64,000 bases of DNA from Myxococcota bacterium (lineage in GTDB: Bacteria; Myxococcota_A; UBA796; JAFGLY01). The position numbers and the translations under genes were made by a program. Under the pieces are notes generated by a model that was given only the letters and a program-made list of their open reading frames with translations, had not been told where the DNA came from and searched no databases. The stretch spans positions 57,143-121,142 of the forward strand of contig JAJRWT010000068.1 in assembly GCA_024276675.1 (NCBI GenBank), read 5' to 3'. This document shows, in pieces, positions 29,143-36,773 of the stretch (its first letter is position 1; every line of letters begins with the position of its first letter).

Positions 29143-29688
29143 TCAGGTCGCCTCTGCCTGGATCTCCAGGTCTATCTGGCACGGGAGGTTTTCAAATTTC
29201 TTTTCGGCGATGGCCTGGCAATCCTCACCCTCGCAGGTGATCTCGTAGGTCTGGCGTGCCTCCATCTGTGTTTCGGAAGAAAAGGACCCGGTGACGTCCC
29301 CATGTGCCGTAAACAGGGCGTCCATTTCGAACTCTGAATAGTCCAGGAGGAAGAACGTGACGTCCAGGCACTCGAAATCGTGGTCGACGAGAGTGCAGAC
29401 CATGGGTTCCGCCTCGCTGTCGCCGGGTTGGACCGAAAAAGTACCATCCCCGTTGCTCGTGAGTTGAAACGGAGTCTGGTCCAGGGGCTCGTCATCAGCT
29501 ACCTGGAAGCACGTGTTCACCAGGAAGCTCTGTGCCGTCAGGACCCAGGGACCCTCTTGAGGTGAGAAGGAACTCTCGGCGCCGCTGTCCTGCGTGCCTC
29601 CGCTGTCGTTCTTGTCGTCCTGTCCACAGGCCGCCAGCGCCACCACCAGAAAAGCGGCAGCAAGAGTGTATCTCGTTCGAATGGCCAT
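29143..29688 (-). CDS. Predicted lipoprotein of unknown function
   Basis: The 181-residue product has a clear lipoprotein signal (AAAFLVVALAACGQ), then a Ser/Asp/Gly linker, then a Cys-containing beta-rich region. I recognise no domain. It converges with the crotonase gene. Confidence 0.75.
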   Translation of the reverse strand: MAIRTRYTLAAAFLVVALAACGQDDKNDSGGTQDSGAESSFSPQEGPWVLTAQSFLVNTCFQVADDEPLDQTPFQLTSNGDGTFSVQPGDSEAEPMVCTLVDHDFECLDVTFFLLDYSEFEMDALFTAHGDVTGSFSSETQMEARQTYEITCEGEDCQAIAEKKFENLPCQIDLEIQAEAT

Positions 29689-29754
29689 CTCTCCTCCACT
29701 GGTTGATGGTATGCCTCAGAATACTATGATCCCGCGGATACCGTCTACCCGTTA

Positions 29755-30603
29755 TCAGCAGGCCGTGGCCAGGGAGTCCTGGCCAGATCGGGCCGAGGAA
29801 GGATCCATTTCCACGTGACCGTTGCTGGGAAGCGTGCTGAAGGCCGAGATGTCTTCTGCGCCAGTGACACGCGCCGGTTCTTTGGCGAGAGCAGGGGCAG
29901 GCCGCTCATACTCAAAGGTGAACCTGTCGAGACCCACCTGTATCAGGTCACCGGACCGGAGAACCGCTCTTTTTATGCTTTTCCCGTTTATCATCACCCG
30001 CCCAAACCATGACAGCTTCTCCAGGACGTATCGCTTTCCATCCCATGTGAGCCGGGCCACCGACGCACGTGTGAACGCGATATCCACCGGTACCTCTCCT
30101 CTTGGTCCGATGCAGAGCCCGGTTGTGCCCGGTCGCCAGCTTTCCCCGCTTCTTCCCTTCCGTACCAGCAGTGCCGATTTGACGGCGGCTTCGGCCTTCA
30201 CAACGGCCTGAAGCATTTCCCTCGACATCATGAACGTGGATGAGGGATCTCGAGTGTTCAGTGGCGAGTGGGGCGGAAGGTTCAACAACCTGGCCAACTC
30301 CAGGCTCCCACACTCATACTCGTTGTGGTATTTCAGCCGAAAAGGACCGATACGAACAACGTCACCATGCTTTAGCACATGGCGGGTGACGTTCCGGCCA
30401 TTCACCAGGGTGCCGTTGGTACTGTCCAGGTCAGTTATGGCACAACGGCTCCCGCTGCAACGGAACATGGCGTGTCGGCGGCTGACCGCGATGTTTGGAA
30501 GCATCAGGTCAACTCCCTTGTCCCGCCCCACCAACACTCTTTCCTTTTCCAGCAAAAATGAGCCTTCTTGCCTGCGCGAGTTCCGGATCTCAAGGATGGC
30601 CAT
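29755..30603 (-). CDS. FHA-domain protein, two FHA-like modules
   Basis: FHA domains bind phosphothreonine peptides. ATG 30603, behind GGAGA, gives 282 residues; the frame is open to 30744 but the extra part looks non-coding. The N-terminal FHA is canonical: VLVGRDKGVDLMLPN, VSRRHAMFR, STNGTLVNG, GDVVRIG. A second, degenerate module follows a charged linker (CIGPRGEVPVDI, FGRVMINGKSI, SGDLIQVG) and keeps the fold pattern but not the Arg/Ser/His set. No Ser/Thr kinase or secretion gene is adjacent, so the partner is unknown. Confidence 0.88.
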   Translation of the reverse strand: MAILEIRNSRRQEGSFLLEKERVLVGRDKGVDLMLPNIAVSRRHAMFRCSGSRCAITDLDSTNGTLVNGRNVTRHVLKHGDVVRIGPFRLKYHNEYECGSLELARLLNLPPHSPLNTRDPSSTFMMSREMLQAVVKAEAAVKSALLVRKGRSGESWRPGTTGLCIGPRGEVPVDIAFTRASVARLTWDGKRYVLEKLSWFGRVMINGKSIKRAVLRSGDLIQVGLDRFTFEYERPAPALAKEPARVTGAEDISAFSTLPSNGHVEMDPSSARSGQDSLATAC

Positions 30604-30779
30604 GATACTCTCCGGGGCAGGGGGTTCCTCAAAGCAGAAAAAATTCTGGGCACCGGCACGGGCGAAGATTTGCAAGGATGCTGTCCGGCGGCGTGGAGCA
30701 GGGTCAAGAACCTCCCACGAGTACTTCATGGATATCGGCAACAAGTTTACAGACTTCAGTGCTTTTCCCAGCGCTGCTC

Positions 30780-30816
30780 AACCAAGCAGGCAGGCAGGAA
30801 GCCTGGTTCGTGAGGT
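30780..30816 (+). repeat. Left copy of a direct repeat flanking the low-GC segment
   Basis: Twenty-eight bases beginning AACCAAGCAGGCAGGCAGGA and ending GAAGCCTGGT (30780-30807) are identical to 35331-35358. Similarity extends nine more bases with three mismatches. The unit contains an imperfect hairpin (ACCAAGC near one end, GCCTGGT at the other), so it could be a dispersed palindromic repeat or a recombination site. Confidence 0.85.
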
Positions 30817-31047
30817 TCTACTGGGTCCGTTTCCCATAAATGGCGGTAAAGGCTCAATACCCGCAGCACGTTCCAGTCTGCGTTCCTGGGCACAACCTTG
30901 CACATCGAGGTCAAGCCAGCCCCGCCGGAGTCACCCGGTCCCAGGCTCGTTGCCCCGGACGTGGCTGCATGCCAGCGGAGGCGAAAGACATGGAGGCAGA
31001 ACCTCGACCGCTATCGCTTGCCCGCAGGGAGCAAGGTCCGCACTGAT

Positions 31048-31087
31048 GTCGCGGCGTCGCGGCGTCGTGGTGCCGCGACGCCGCGGC
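31048..31087. repeat. GC-rich 16-bp stem hairpin
   Basis: GTCGCGGCGTCGCGGC at 31048-31063 pairs with GCCGCGACGCCGCGGC at 31072-31087 in 15 of 16 positions around an 8-base loop. No T-run follows, so it is not a standard terminator. It is the strongest hairpin I noticed in the window and lies between the FHA gene and the cyclase module. Confidence 0.75.
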
Positions 31088-31306
31088 GGGTGCCACACTC
31101 CAAGCGATGCTGGGTGCCGCAGTTCCGAGGAAAACGCTGCTTGGAGCAACGGGTTGATGGAACCGGAACTGGTAGGAGGTGACAGGGAAATGGGCAGCGC
31201 CCGTATTCCCTCACATTGTCCAGTTGGCCCTCTCTGAATGGAAACCAGAGAGGAAGGCAGCAGAGTACAGAAACCCTGAAAAAAACTAAAGGTTTTTGGA
31301 GAATAC

Positions 31307-31323
31307 ACCATTACAGTAATGGT
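31307..31323. promoter_or_regulatory. Perfect palindrome, candidate operator
   Basis: ACCATTAC-A-GTAATGGT is a perfect 8-bp inverted repeat around one base. It lies about 220 bases upstream of the first gene of the cyclase module. A weak promoter-like pair (TTTGGA at 31295 and TAATGG at 31317) overlaps it. A dimeric repressor site controlling the module is possible but unproved. Confidence 0.4.
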
Positions 31324-31544
31324 TTACTTGGTTAGGCATTCATTCTTCGAAATACGAGTTCTCCCTCCAAGGCCGCCAAACCGGCTAGCATTTTCAAAAA
31401 ACCGACCTTCTCAAATTCTCCTTTTTCAGGCATTTTCCGTAGCATTTCGAGGAACGGGTTTTCGCCTCTGGCTGCGGTTGGCAGGTTTTTCGACCATGGC
31501 CAGAACTTCCTGGAGCAGGAGATAGAGAATCTCTGGAGGCAACG

Positions 31545-31826
31545 TTGCGCCCTTTCCGGCTCTCAACAACACAGGCAGATGGCAACGACATGTCCCTGGA
31601 TCTTGATGGTGGGAACTGGGTACCATTGGGTAGAATCGAGCGCCCCAAGACCCCATTTGAACTGCTGGGTCTCAAGGAAAACCGTGAACTGACCACGTTC
31701 GAGTACCTGTTGATCCAGAAAGCCATCAACGGTGAATTGGCTGCCCACCTTCGCCAGCGAATGGAAAAAGCAGAGGATAACCTTGGCCCAATCGAACCCC
31801 CCGGAAGACGGAGTATGGAAAAATGA
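31545..31826 (+). CDS. Small protein, first gene of the cyclase module
   Basis: TTG 31545 follows GGAGG at 31535-31539 and gives 93 residues; ATG 31590 is an alternative giving 78. The protein is charged and mostly helical (FELLGLKENRELTTFEYLLI, then AAHLRQRMEKAEDNL) with no recognised domain. It overlaps the frame of the following large gene by up to 95 bases, or about 44 if that gene starts at TTG 31783. Overlap, shared strand and similar composition suggest one operon. It could be an accessory or immunity-type component; this is inference only. Confidence 0.45.
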   Translation: MRPFRLSTTQADGNDMSLDLDGGNWVPLGRIERPKTPFELLGLKENRELTTFEYLLIQKAINGELAAHLRQRMEKAEDNLGPIEPPGRRSMEK

Positions 31827-34170
31827 ACTCGCTCCCAACGCTCCTGCTGACTGGCGAATAGGGAAATCCTACAAACTCTCTTTCTTTTCGACCCAGCCAG
31901 GAAAGACGAGGGCGGTTTCCAGATGCCTCAATGCAGTTCTTGAACAACAGGTTGGTTGCGATTCGGCTTCACTGGGAATTCTCGTAAACCTGGGCCATCC
32001 GGATCTCTTGGTCAGCTATCCCATCTCCAGTCTGGACAACAACCTTGCCAAAGCAGGAACTATCAAGGGAATAACAGGGTCGAACCAGGTCATCATGTTC
32101 GACTGGGAGCCGACATCCAACCTCCGGCCTCACTACTTGGTGCCATACAGAGCACGTCTCGCTGCGGGATCCTGTCGGCTTGTTTCCCTTGTGAAGCTCT
32201 CCATGATGGAAATCCACAAGAATGGCCTGCTCGCGGAATGGGAATTCCTGAACCGAGTCAAAGACCTGGAACCAGACGGCAACATCAAGATCAGTCTACT
32301 TGGGACGGTTTCCTGGCCAGAATGCCTGCTTGTGATCGATGGCAGCGATCTGGGGGAGCTGTTTCACCATCTCTATCGCATCAATCGCGAGTGCGCGGTC
32401 AACCCACCCTCCTTTCACAAGTCACTGACCTTCACCTGTCTGCCAATAGATGTTCTTTCAGATGACCGTGCTGTTTTTGACAGCACTATTCCAAGCTCGT
32501 TCAGGGAAAGACGAGTCTGGTGGCTGCAAGAGGGATCCGACAGCGCTCATGAGGGCATGCTGATCTCTCACTTGCAGGTCTGCTCAACTACAGTCGCGGC
32601 ACCTGAATTGGCACGACGCCTACAACAACGATTTCATTCCATTCAGTACACTCTGGGAACCACGGACCTTATATGCCGACCCCGAAAGGACGAGTATTGG
32701 GCGGATTTCCTTTGGAACGTACTCGAGTTGCGCAGGACAGAGCCTTCAATCGTCACGACCAGGTTGATTGTCGGCATGAATCTACCCATGGAAAAAAAAA
32801 TGGAGGAGGGTTCGCCAGGGCTTGCATTCAGCAGGCACGTGGAACTTCCAGCACCCATCGAAATCAACGAAGAACACGTCAAAATGCTTGCCGAACTCGG
32901 GCCAGGTGTCCGTGAGAGTGTTGCCAGGGCAATCTACACTTTCAATGCCACGTTACAAGATCCAGTAGTATCATCCACGCTTTGGGACATGCTGCCCTTC
33001 GTACAAAAAATGGTCGAATACATTTCCATGGTTCCGGAGAAGCCACTTCCGACCAACCAGAAGACTCGCTGGCTCGAGCGGCATTCATTCCAGTTGAAGC
33101 TGGGTTTTGAGCAACGAATCGCGGGCATACCCAGTGCTCTGGAGCATCTCCCCTCTCGTGTCGCGACGCTTCACGGGCCGCAGAACCGGATACTGGTCGG
33201 ACTTGGAGCGTTGGTACGTCATATCGTAGAAAAAAAACTGGCCCGAAAATGGCACGGGTTCATTACGGTTCGAGCCACCATGGGCAAATTCGGCAGCGAT
33301 GTGCAGGTAGTCGAGGTACCAGCCCAGCAGACCCTTGCGCCTGACTTGCGAGGCATGCTACCGGTTCTCCATGAAGCCGTACATTGTGCTGAATCGGGAG
33401 ATAATAACCAAGGGATTGAGTTGTTCAGGTATGACACGGCAGCGTTTCAATCATTGGTGACTGCTCTCAAGCTCGATGAAAGAGATCTTCCCCAGTTCCG
33501 GCGACTGGTATCCGACATCGGAGCTGACATATTTGTTGTAGAACACTGCATAGCAGGTTGCTACAATCTATATTTCGAGTCAATAATCGACGAATTGGCA
33601 TCCGCCATTGAATGTGGATTATGGGTACTGGTGGAGCAACTTCTGGTCCGAACGGGCTGTGTCTACCTAAGCTGGGTCATGCTCCATGAAACCCAGAAGT
33701 TGGCAGGTTTTCTTCCTTCAGAGAGTATTCCGATAGTCCCAAGGCTTGCATTGGAGAGGGTCACCCGTGACTACTGGAATTGGCTACGGCAAAAAAAAAT
33801 AGACCTGTCCGCCTTGCCCGAAGGCAGACCAGAAGCCCAGAAAGTAATGGAAAGAGTTGATTTGGCACTTCAAAGGTTGATCATTCTCCTTCCATGGATT
33901 CATGTCTGCCTGGATCTCGACCGGGGCTGCCCGGAAGCGAACACGCGCTATTCCTCGACGGAACATCAACGGGAACAGGCAGTCAATAACCGAGAAGGCA
34001 TTCTCCCCGCTGATCCCTCCGCCGTTGACCCCATTGAACTCCTGCTTCGCAAGTCGTCCCGAAAAGTCAGCAACAACCTGCAGCACACGCTGTCAACCTA
34101 CCTGGTTCTGTGGCACCAGGGGATTGTCGAAACTCACTATCACCTGGAGAGCAACCATGTGCCCCAGTAG
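31732..34170 (+). CDS. Large HEXXH-motif protein of unknown family
   Basis: The frame encodes up to 812 residues from GTG 31732; TTG 31783 behind AGAGGA is another possible start. The N-terminal ~250 residues are alpha/beta with two similar segments, LGHPDLLVSYPISSL and TVSWPECLLVIDGSDL, perhaps a ferredoxin-like sensory pair. The middle is helical. Near residue 547 there is HEAVH followed 44 residues later by DIGAD (595-599), the spacing and shape of a zincin metallopeptidase (HEXXH plus a downstream acidic ligand), though the third ligand would be Asp rather than Glu. The C terminus is helical. There are no membrane segments or signal peptide. Its last 14 bases overlap the start of the nucleotide cyclase gene, so the two are probably translated together. 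I do not recognise the family. Confidence 0.8.
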   Translation: MNWLPTFASEWKKQRITLAQSNPPEDGVWKNELAPNAPADWRIGKSYKLSFFSTQPGKTRAVSRCLNAVLEQQVGCDSASLGILVNLGHPDLLVSYPISSLDNNLAKAGTIKGITGSNQVIMFDWEPTSNLRPHYLVPYRARLAAGSCRLVSLVKLSMMEIHKNGLLAEWEFLNRVKDLEPDGNIKISLLGTVSWPECLLVIDGSDLGELFHHLYRINRECAVNPPSFHKSLTFTCLPIDVLSDDRAVFDSTIPSSFRERRVWWLQEGSDSAHEGMLISHLQVCSTTVAAPELARRLQQRFHSIQYTLGTTDLICRPRKDEYWADFLWNVLELRRTEPSIVTTRLIVGMNLPMEKKMEEGSPGLAFSRHVELPAPIEINEEHVKMLAELGPGVRESVARAIYTFNATLQDPVVSSTLWDMLPFVQKMVEYISMVPEKPLPTNQKTRWLERHSFQLKLGFEQRIAGIPSALEHLPSRVATLHGPQNRILVGLGALVRHIVEKKLARKWHGFITVRATMGKFGSDVQVVEVPAQQTLAPDLRGMLPVLHEAVHCAESGDNNQGIELFRYDTAAFQSLVTALKLDERDLPQFRRLVSDIGADIFVVEHCIAGCYNLYFESIIDELASAIECGLWVLVEQLLVRTGCVYLSWVMLHETQKLAGFLPSESIPIVPRLALERVTRDYWNWLRQKKIDLSALPEGRPEAQKVMERVDLALQRLIILLPWIHVCLDLDRGCPEANTRYSSTEHQREQAVNNREGILPADPSAVDPIELLLRKSSRKVSNNLQHTLSTYLVLWHQGIVETHYHLESNHVPQ

Positions 34171-35299
34171 GCCCGAGAGCCGTGAGGTCCATGCTGCTAT
34201 TCTTTTCGCCGACCTGGTCCAATCCTCCGACATCTCCGTCTTTCGAGGCCTGGATTATTACTACAGGATCATCAGGAACTATCACCAGACATGCCATGAC
34301 ATCCTGAATGAAATGGGCCTCCTGAACAAACAAGAGCCAGACGCAAACTGCGGTTGGTGGGGTATTCCAAGAATTTCAGGAGATGAACTCTTTCTCTCAT
34401 TGATGTACTTCCCCGAAGAAGACCATACTCCATACCTGATTGGCGACCTGGTGGACACCTTGGTCAGAGTTGCGGTACGCCTGAAACGAGCCTGGCTGCT
34501 CAGTAACGACAACAGCAAACGAATCTCATCGAAACAGCGCCCCTATGACGTGGCTGTCGGTATTCACACTGGATTCATGAGATACGGTCCACACGTCATG
34601 GGTGGCTCCAACGCAGAAGGCTCTTGTATCAACTTTGCCAAGAGAGTGGAATCCGAAGCACGCAAGGGCCAGTCCAGCTTCATCTTTCTCAGCGAAGCGG
34701 CGTACCAAGATGCGCAACTATGCAGATTTCACGAGCAAGATCAGCTATCGACCAGATCTGCTCCGGTGTCTGACAGGCCCAACTACGTGTATGCCGAAAC
34801 CATTCAGAAAGATCTCAGGGGAATAACCGGGCGTGCCAGGCTCCACGAAATCTCTTGTTTTTTCGAGCAAAACAGGGAAGATGGTGGTTCTGCCGATGAA
34901 AACGTACTTGACACACTGCTGCCTCGCACATTTTCTCCCCCGCCACCTGGAAAACATACCCTGACTCTGCTGGAAGGCATGAAAGACAAGCGCGAATGGG
35001 CAGGACTGGTGTTCCAACTCACATCGAACCTGTGGGACATGAATCTCCTCTCGGGAGTCTTGCACAAGTTCAATGGCTCCGATCCTTCCGGCAGTCAGCC
35101 ATTCCTCACCCAAAGCGAATTCCAACGAATCAAGTACCGTTACAAGAGCCTTGCCACGCAAATCGACGCCGCTCATAGCAACGATCCCTTCTTCGAAATC
35201 TTCCAGGTACGGGTTCTCCGGCTCTTCAACAACTACTGGAGTGCCGTTGAAGCCCTGGATAGAGTACAGACATCGTTCCAGGGCCCACCAATTGGCTGA
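34157..35299 (+). CDS. Class III nucleotide cyclase with non-canonical base-selecting residues
   Basis: ATG 34157, behind GGAG at 34146-34149, gives 380 residues. Residues 10-230 form a class III adenylate/guanylate-cyclase fold: ILFADLVQSSD with metal-binding Asp 19, RISGDELF with Asp 76, VAVGIHTG, and CINFAKRVESEA with transition-state Asn 159 and Arg 163, so it looks catalytically competent. The base-selecting pair is Arg 72 and Ser 156, where adenylate cyclases have Lys/Asp and guanylate cyclases Glu/Cys. Residues 240-380 are a helical extension with no recognised domain. It is cytosolic and overlaps the large HEXXH gene. It could make cAMP/cGMP or, by analogy with Pycsar cyclases, a cyclic pyrimidine nucleotide; the product cannot be read from sequence. 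Confidence 0.85.
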   Translation: MCPSRPESREVHAAILFADLVQSSDISVFRGLDYYYRIIRNYHQTCHDILNEMGLLNKQEPDANCGWWGIPRISGDELFLSLMYFPEEDHTPYLIGDLVDTLVRVAVRLKRAWLLSNDNSKRISSKQRPYDVAVGIHTGFMRYGPHVMGGSNAEGSCINFAKRVESEARKGQSSFIFLSEAAYQDAQLCRFHEQDQLSTRSAPVSDRPNYVYAETIQKDLRGITGRARLHEISCFFEQNREDGGSADENVLDTLLPRTFSPPPPGKHTLTLLEGMKDKREWAGLVFQLTSNLWDMNLLSGVLHKFNGSDPSGSQPFLTQSEFQRIKYRYKSLATQIDAAHSNDPFFEIFQVRVLRLFNNYWSAVEALDRVQTSFQGPPIG

Positions 35300-35330
35300 A
35301 CGGCCATTTGCCCAGGTGTCAAAGTGGGGT

Positions 35331-35367
35331 AACCAAGCAGGCAGGCAGGAAGCCTGGTGCGCGAAGT
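35331..35367 (+). repeat. Right copy of the direct repeat
   Basis: The first 28 bases are identical to 30780-30807, and 34 of 37 match overall. It begins 31 bases after the stop of the cyclase gene and is followed by GTGACAGGGAAA at 35366-35377, which also occurs at 31179-31190. The normal high-GC composition resumes after it. Confidence 0.85.
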
Positions 35368-35462
35368 GACAGGGAAAACACCAGGAAAAGAAAGTCCCCA
35401 GAGGGCTCTCCCGGACTGGCCGCTGACGCAGTTCCTGGCACCCGCTCAAGCATGGAAAGCTC

Positions 35463-36710
35463 ATGGAACTCCGTAAGGGGCCGGGAAACGAAAGAACCCC
35501 TCCCGCCTTCCGCTTGGACATGCGTGAAGTGGCAGGCTCCCTGGGCGACCTGGGAACCCTCCTGCCCCTGGGCATGGGGCTGGTTCTGGTATGCGGCTTC
35601 GACGCGGGGGCCGTGTTGTTCTGCGTGGGCCTGTTCTACGTCCTGTCAGGGCTCGTCTTCCGGGTGCCTGTGCCGGTGCAACCCATGAAGGTCATCTCCG
35701 CCTACGCCATCGCCAACTCTCTCACGCCTCTCCAGGTCTCGACCGCCGGGCTCTGGATGGGCCTGCTGTTGCTCCTGTTGGCAGGCAGTGGAGCCAGCAG
35801 AAGGTTGAAGGCATGGATTCCCGGCAATGTGGTGCGGGGAGTGCAGGTGGCGGTGGGCCTGACACTGCTGTTCAAGGGCCTGGGGTTCATGCTGGGCCGG
35901 ACTACTCTACAACGGAGCCTTGGTGGAGCAGAACCGTTCCTGTCATTCCATCTTCCCGGAGCACTCCCACCTGGCCTGCTCCTGGGACTGCTCTCACTCT
36001 TGCTTGCCCGAGCGATGTCCGAGAACAAGGTTCTCCCCGGCGGCCTGCTTGTTGTGCTGCTGGGCACCGGAGTCGGACTGTTGCTGGGCAAGGAACAGGG
36101 CTCACCGTGGAGCTGGCCATCCCCCTTCCTTCCCAGTCTCCTCCCCTACGGTCTCCCCCATCTCTCCACCGTCGGGCTGGCCCTGGTATACCTGGCCTTG
36201 CCACAGATGCCCATGACCGTGGGGAACGCTCTCCTTGCCCAAGCCGACCTCAACGCCGGTTATTTCGGCGAAGCCGCTGGGCGTCGACAAACCCCGCGAG
36301 CGCTGGCGCTCTCCATGGGCCTGGCCAACGTGGCAGCGGCCCTTGTGGGAGGTATGCCCATGTGCCACGGCGCGGGAGGCCTGGCGGCCCACTATCGCTT
36401 CGGTGCGCGCACCGCGGCCTCAAACCTCGTCATCGGTTCACTCTGCCTTGTTCTGGCCATCTGGGCGGGCAATGGGGCGATCCGTCTCCTGGGCCTGCTG
36501 CCATTCGGTGTCCTTGGCGCCCTGCTGGTCATGGCCGGAATGCAACTTGCCCGAGTCGCCCTTCACATCCGACATCGAGGAGACGCCCTGATCACGGCTC
36601 TCATGCTCTGCCTGGCACTCACCACAAACCTTGCCCTGGCCTTCATGGTTGGTATAGTGGCTTCCCTGTGGCTGAAACGCAAAGGCACTGCCAAGAAAAG
36701 CGACCGATGA
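35463..36710 (+). CDS. MOT1-type molybdate/sulfate transporter
   Basis: The 415-residue membrane protein (about ten or eleven helices) has both hallmark motifs of the MOT1 family: VPVPVQPMKVISAYA near the N terminus and GGMPMCHGAGGLAAHYRFGA in the C-terminal half. MOT1 proteins import molybdate, and relatives may import sulfate. Molybdate would serve a formate dehydrogenase that could feed the Wood-Ljungdahl pathway (inference). It lies immediately right of the low-GC segment, with normal composition. Confidence 0.88.
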   Translation: MELRKGPGNERTPPAFRLDMREVAGSLGDLGTLLPLGMGLVLVCGFDAGAVLFCVGLFYVLSGLVFRVPVPVQPMKVISAYAIANSLTPLQVSTAGLWMGLLLLLLAGSGASRRLKAWIPGNVVRGVQVAVGLTLLFKGLGFMLGRTTLQRSLGGAEPFLSFHLPGALPPGLLLGLLSLLLARAMSENKVLPGGLLVVLLGTGVGLLLGKEQGSPWSWPSPFLPSLLPYGLPHLSTVGLALVYLALPQMPMTVGNALLAQADLNAGYFGEAAGRRQTPRALALSMGLANVAAALVGGMPMCHGAGGLAAHYRFGARTAASNLVIGSLCLVLAIWAGNGAIRLLGLLPFGVLGALLVMAGMQLARVALHIRHRGDALITALMLCLALTTNLALAFMVGIVASLWLKRKGTAKKSDR

Positions 36711-36773
36711 AACAACCCAGGCTTTCGCCATACTGTCTATGGGTCGTTCCAAGCACTCCAGAGGGATACTCCC

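Larger units (their letters stand above)
30604..31544. other. Intergenic stretch at the left edge of the low-GC segment
   Basis: About 940 bases without a gene I can support. It holds the left copy of the direct repeat (30780-30816), a GC-rich hairpin (31048-31087), a 12-base GTGACAGGGAAA at 31179 that recurs at 35366, and a perfect palindrome (31307-31323). Beyond about 31260 the base composition drops visibly. A 37-codon minus-strand frame (31445-31332, EMLRKMPEKGEFEK near its start) has protein-like composition and could be a gene remnant, but the support is weak. Confidence 0.5.

Noticed and set aside
31332..31445. A 37-codon minus-strand frame with protein-like composition left of the cyclase module
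   Set aside because: Very short, no ribosome-binding site seen and no homologue I recognise; it may be a gene remnant, so it is only mentioned in the intergenic note.
34157..35299. Firm assignment of the cyclase to Pycsar (PycC)
   Set aside because: The base-selecting residues and a multi-gene context are suggestive, but no TM or TIR effector is adjacent and I cannot align it to PycC here.
30780..35367. Calling the flanking 28-bp repeats integrase attachment sites
   Set aside because: No integrase or tRNA gene is nearby, and the repeat has internal hairpin character that also fits a dispersed palindromic repeat.
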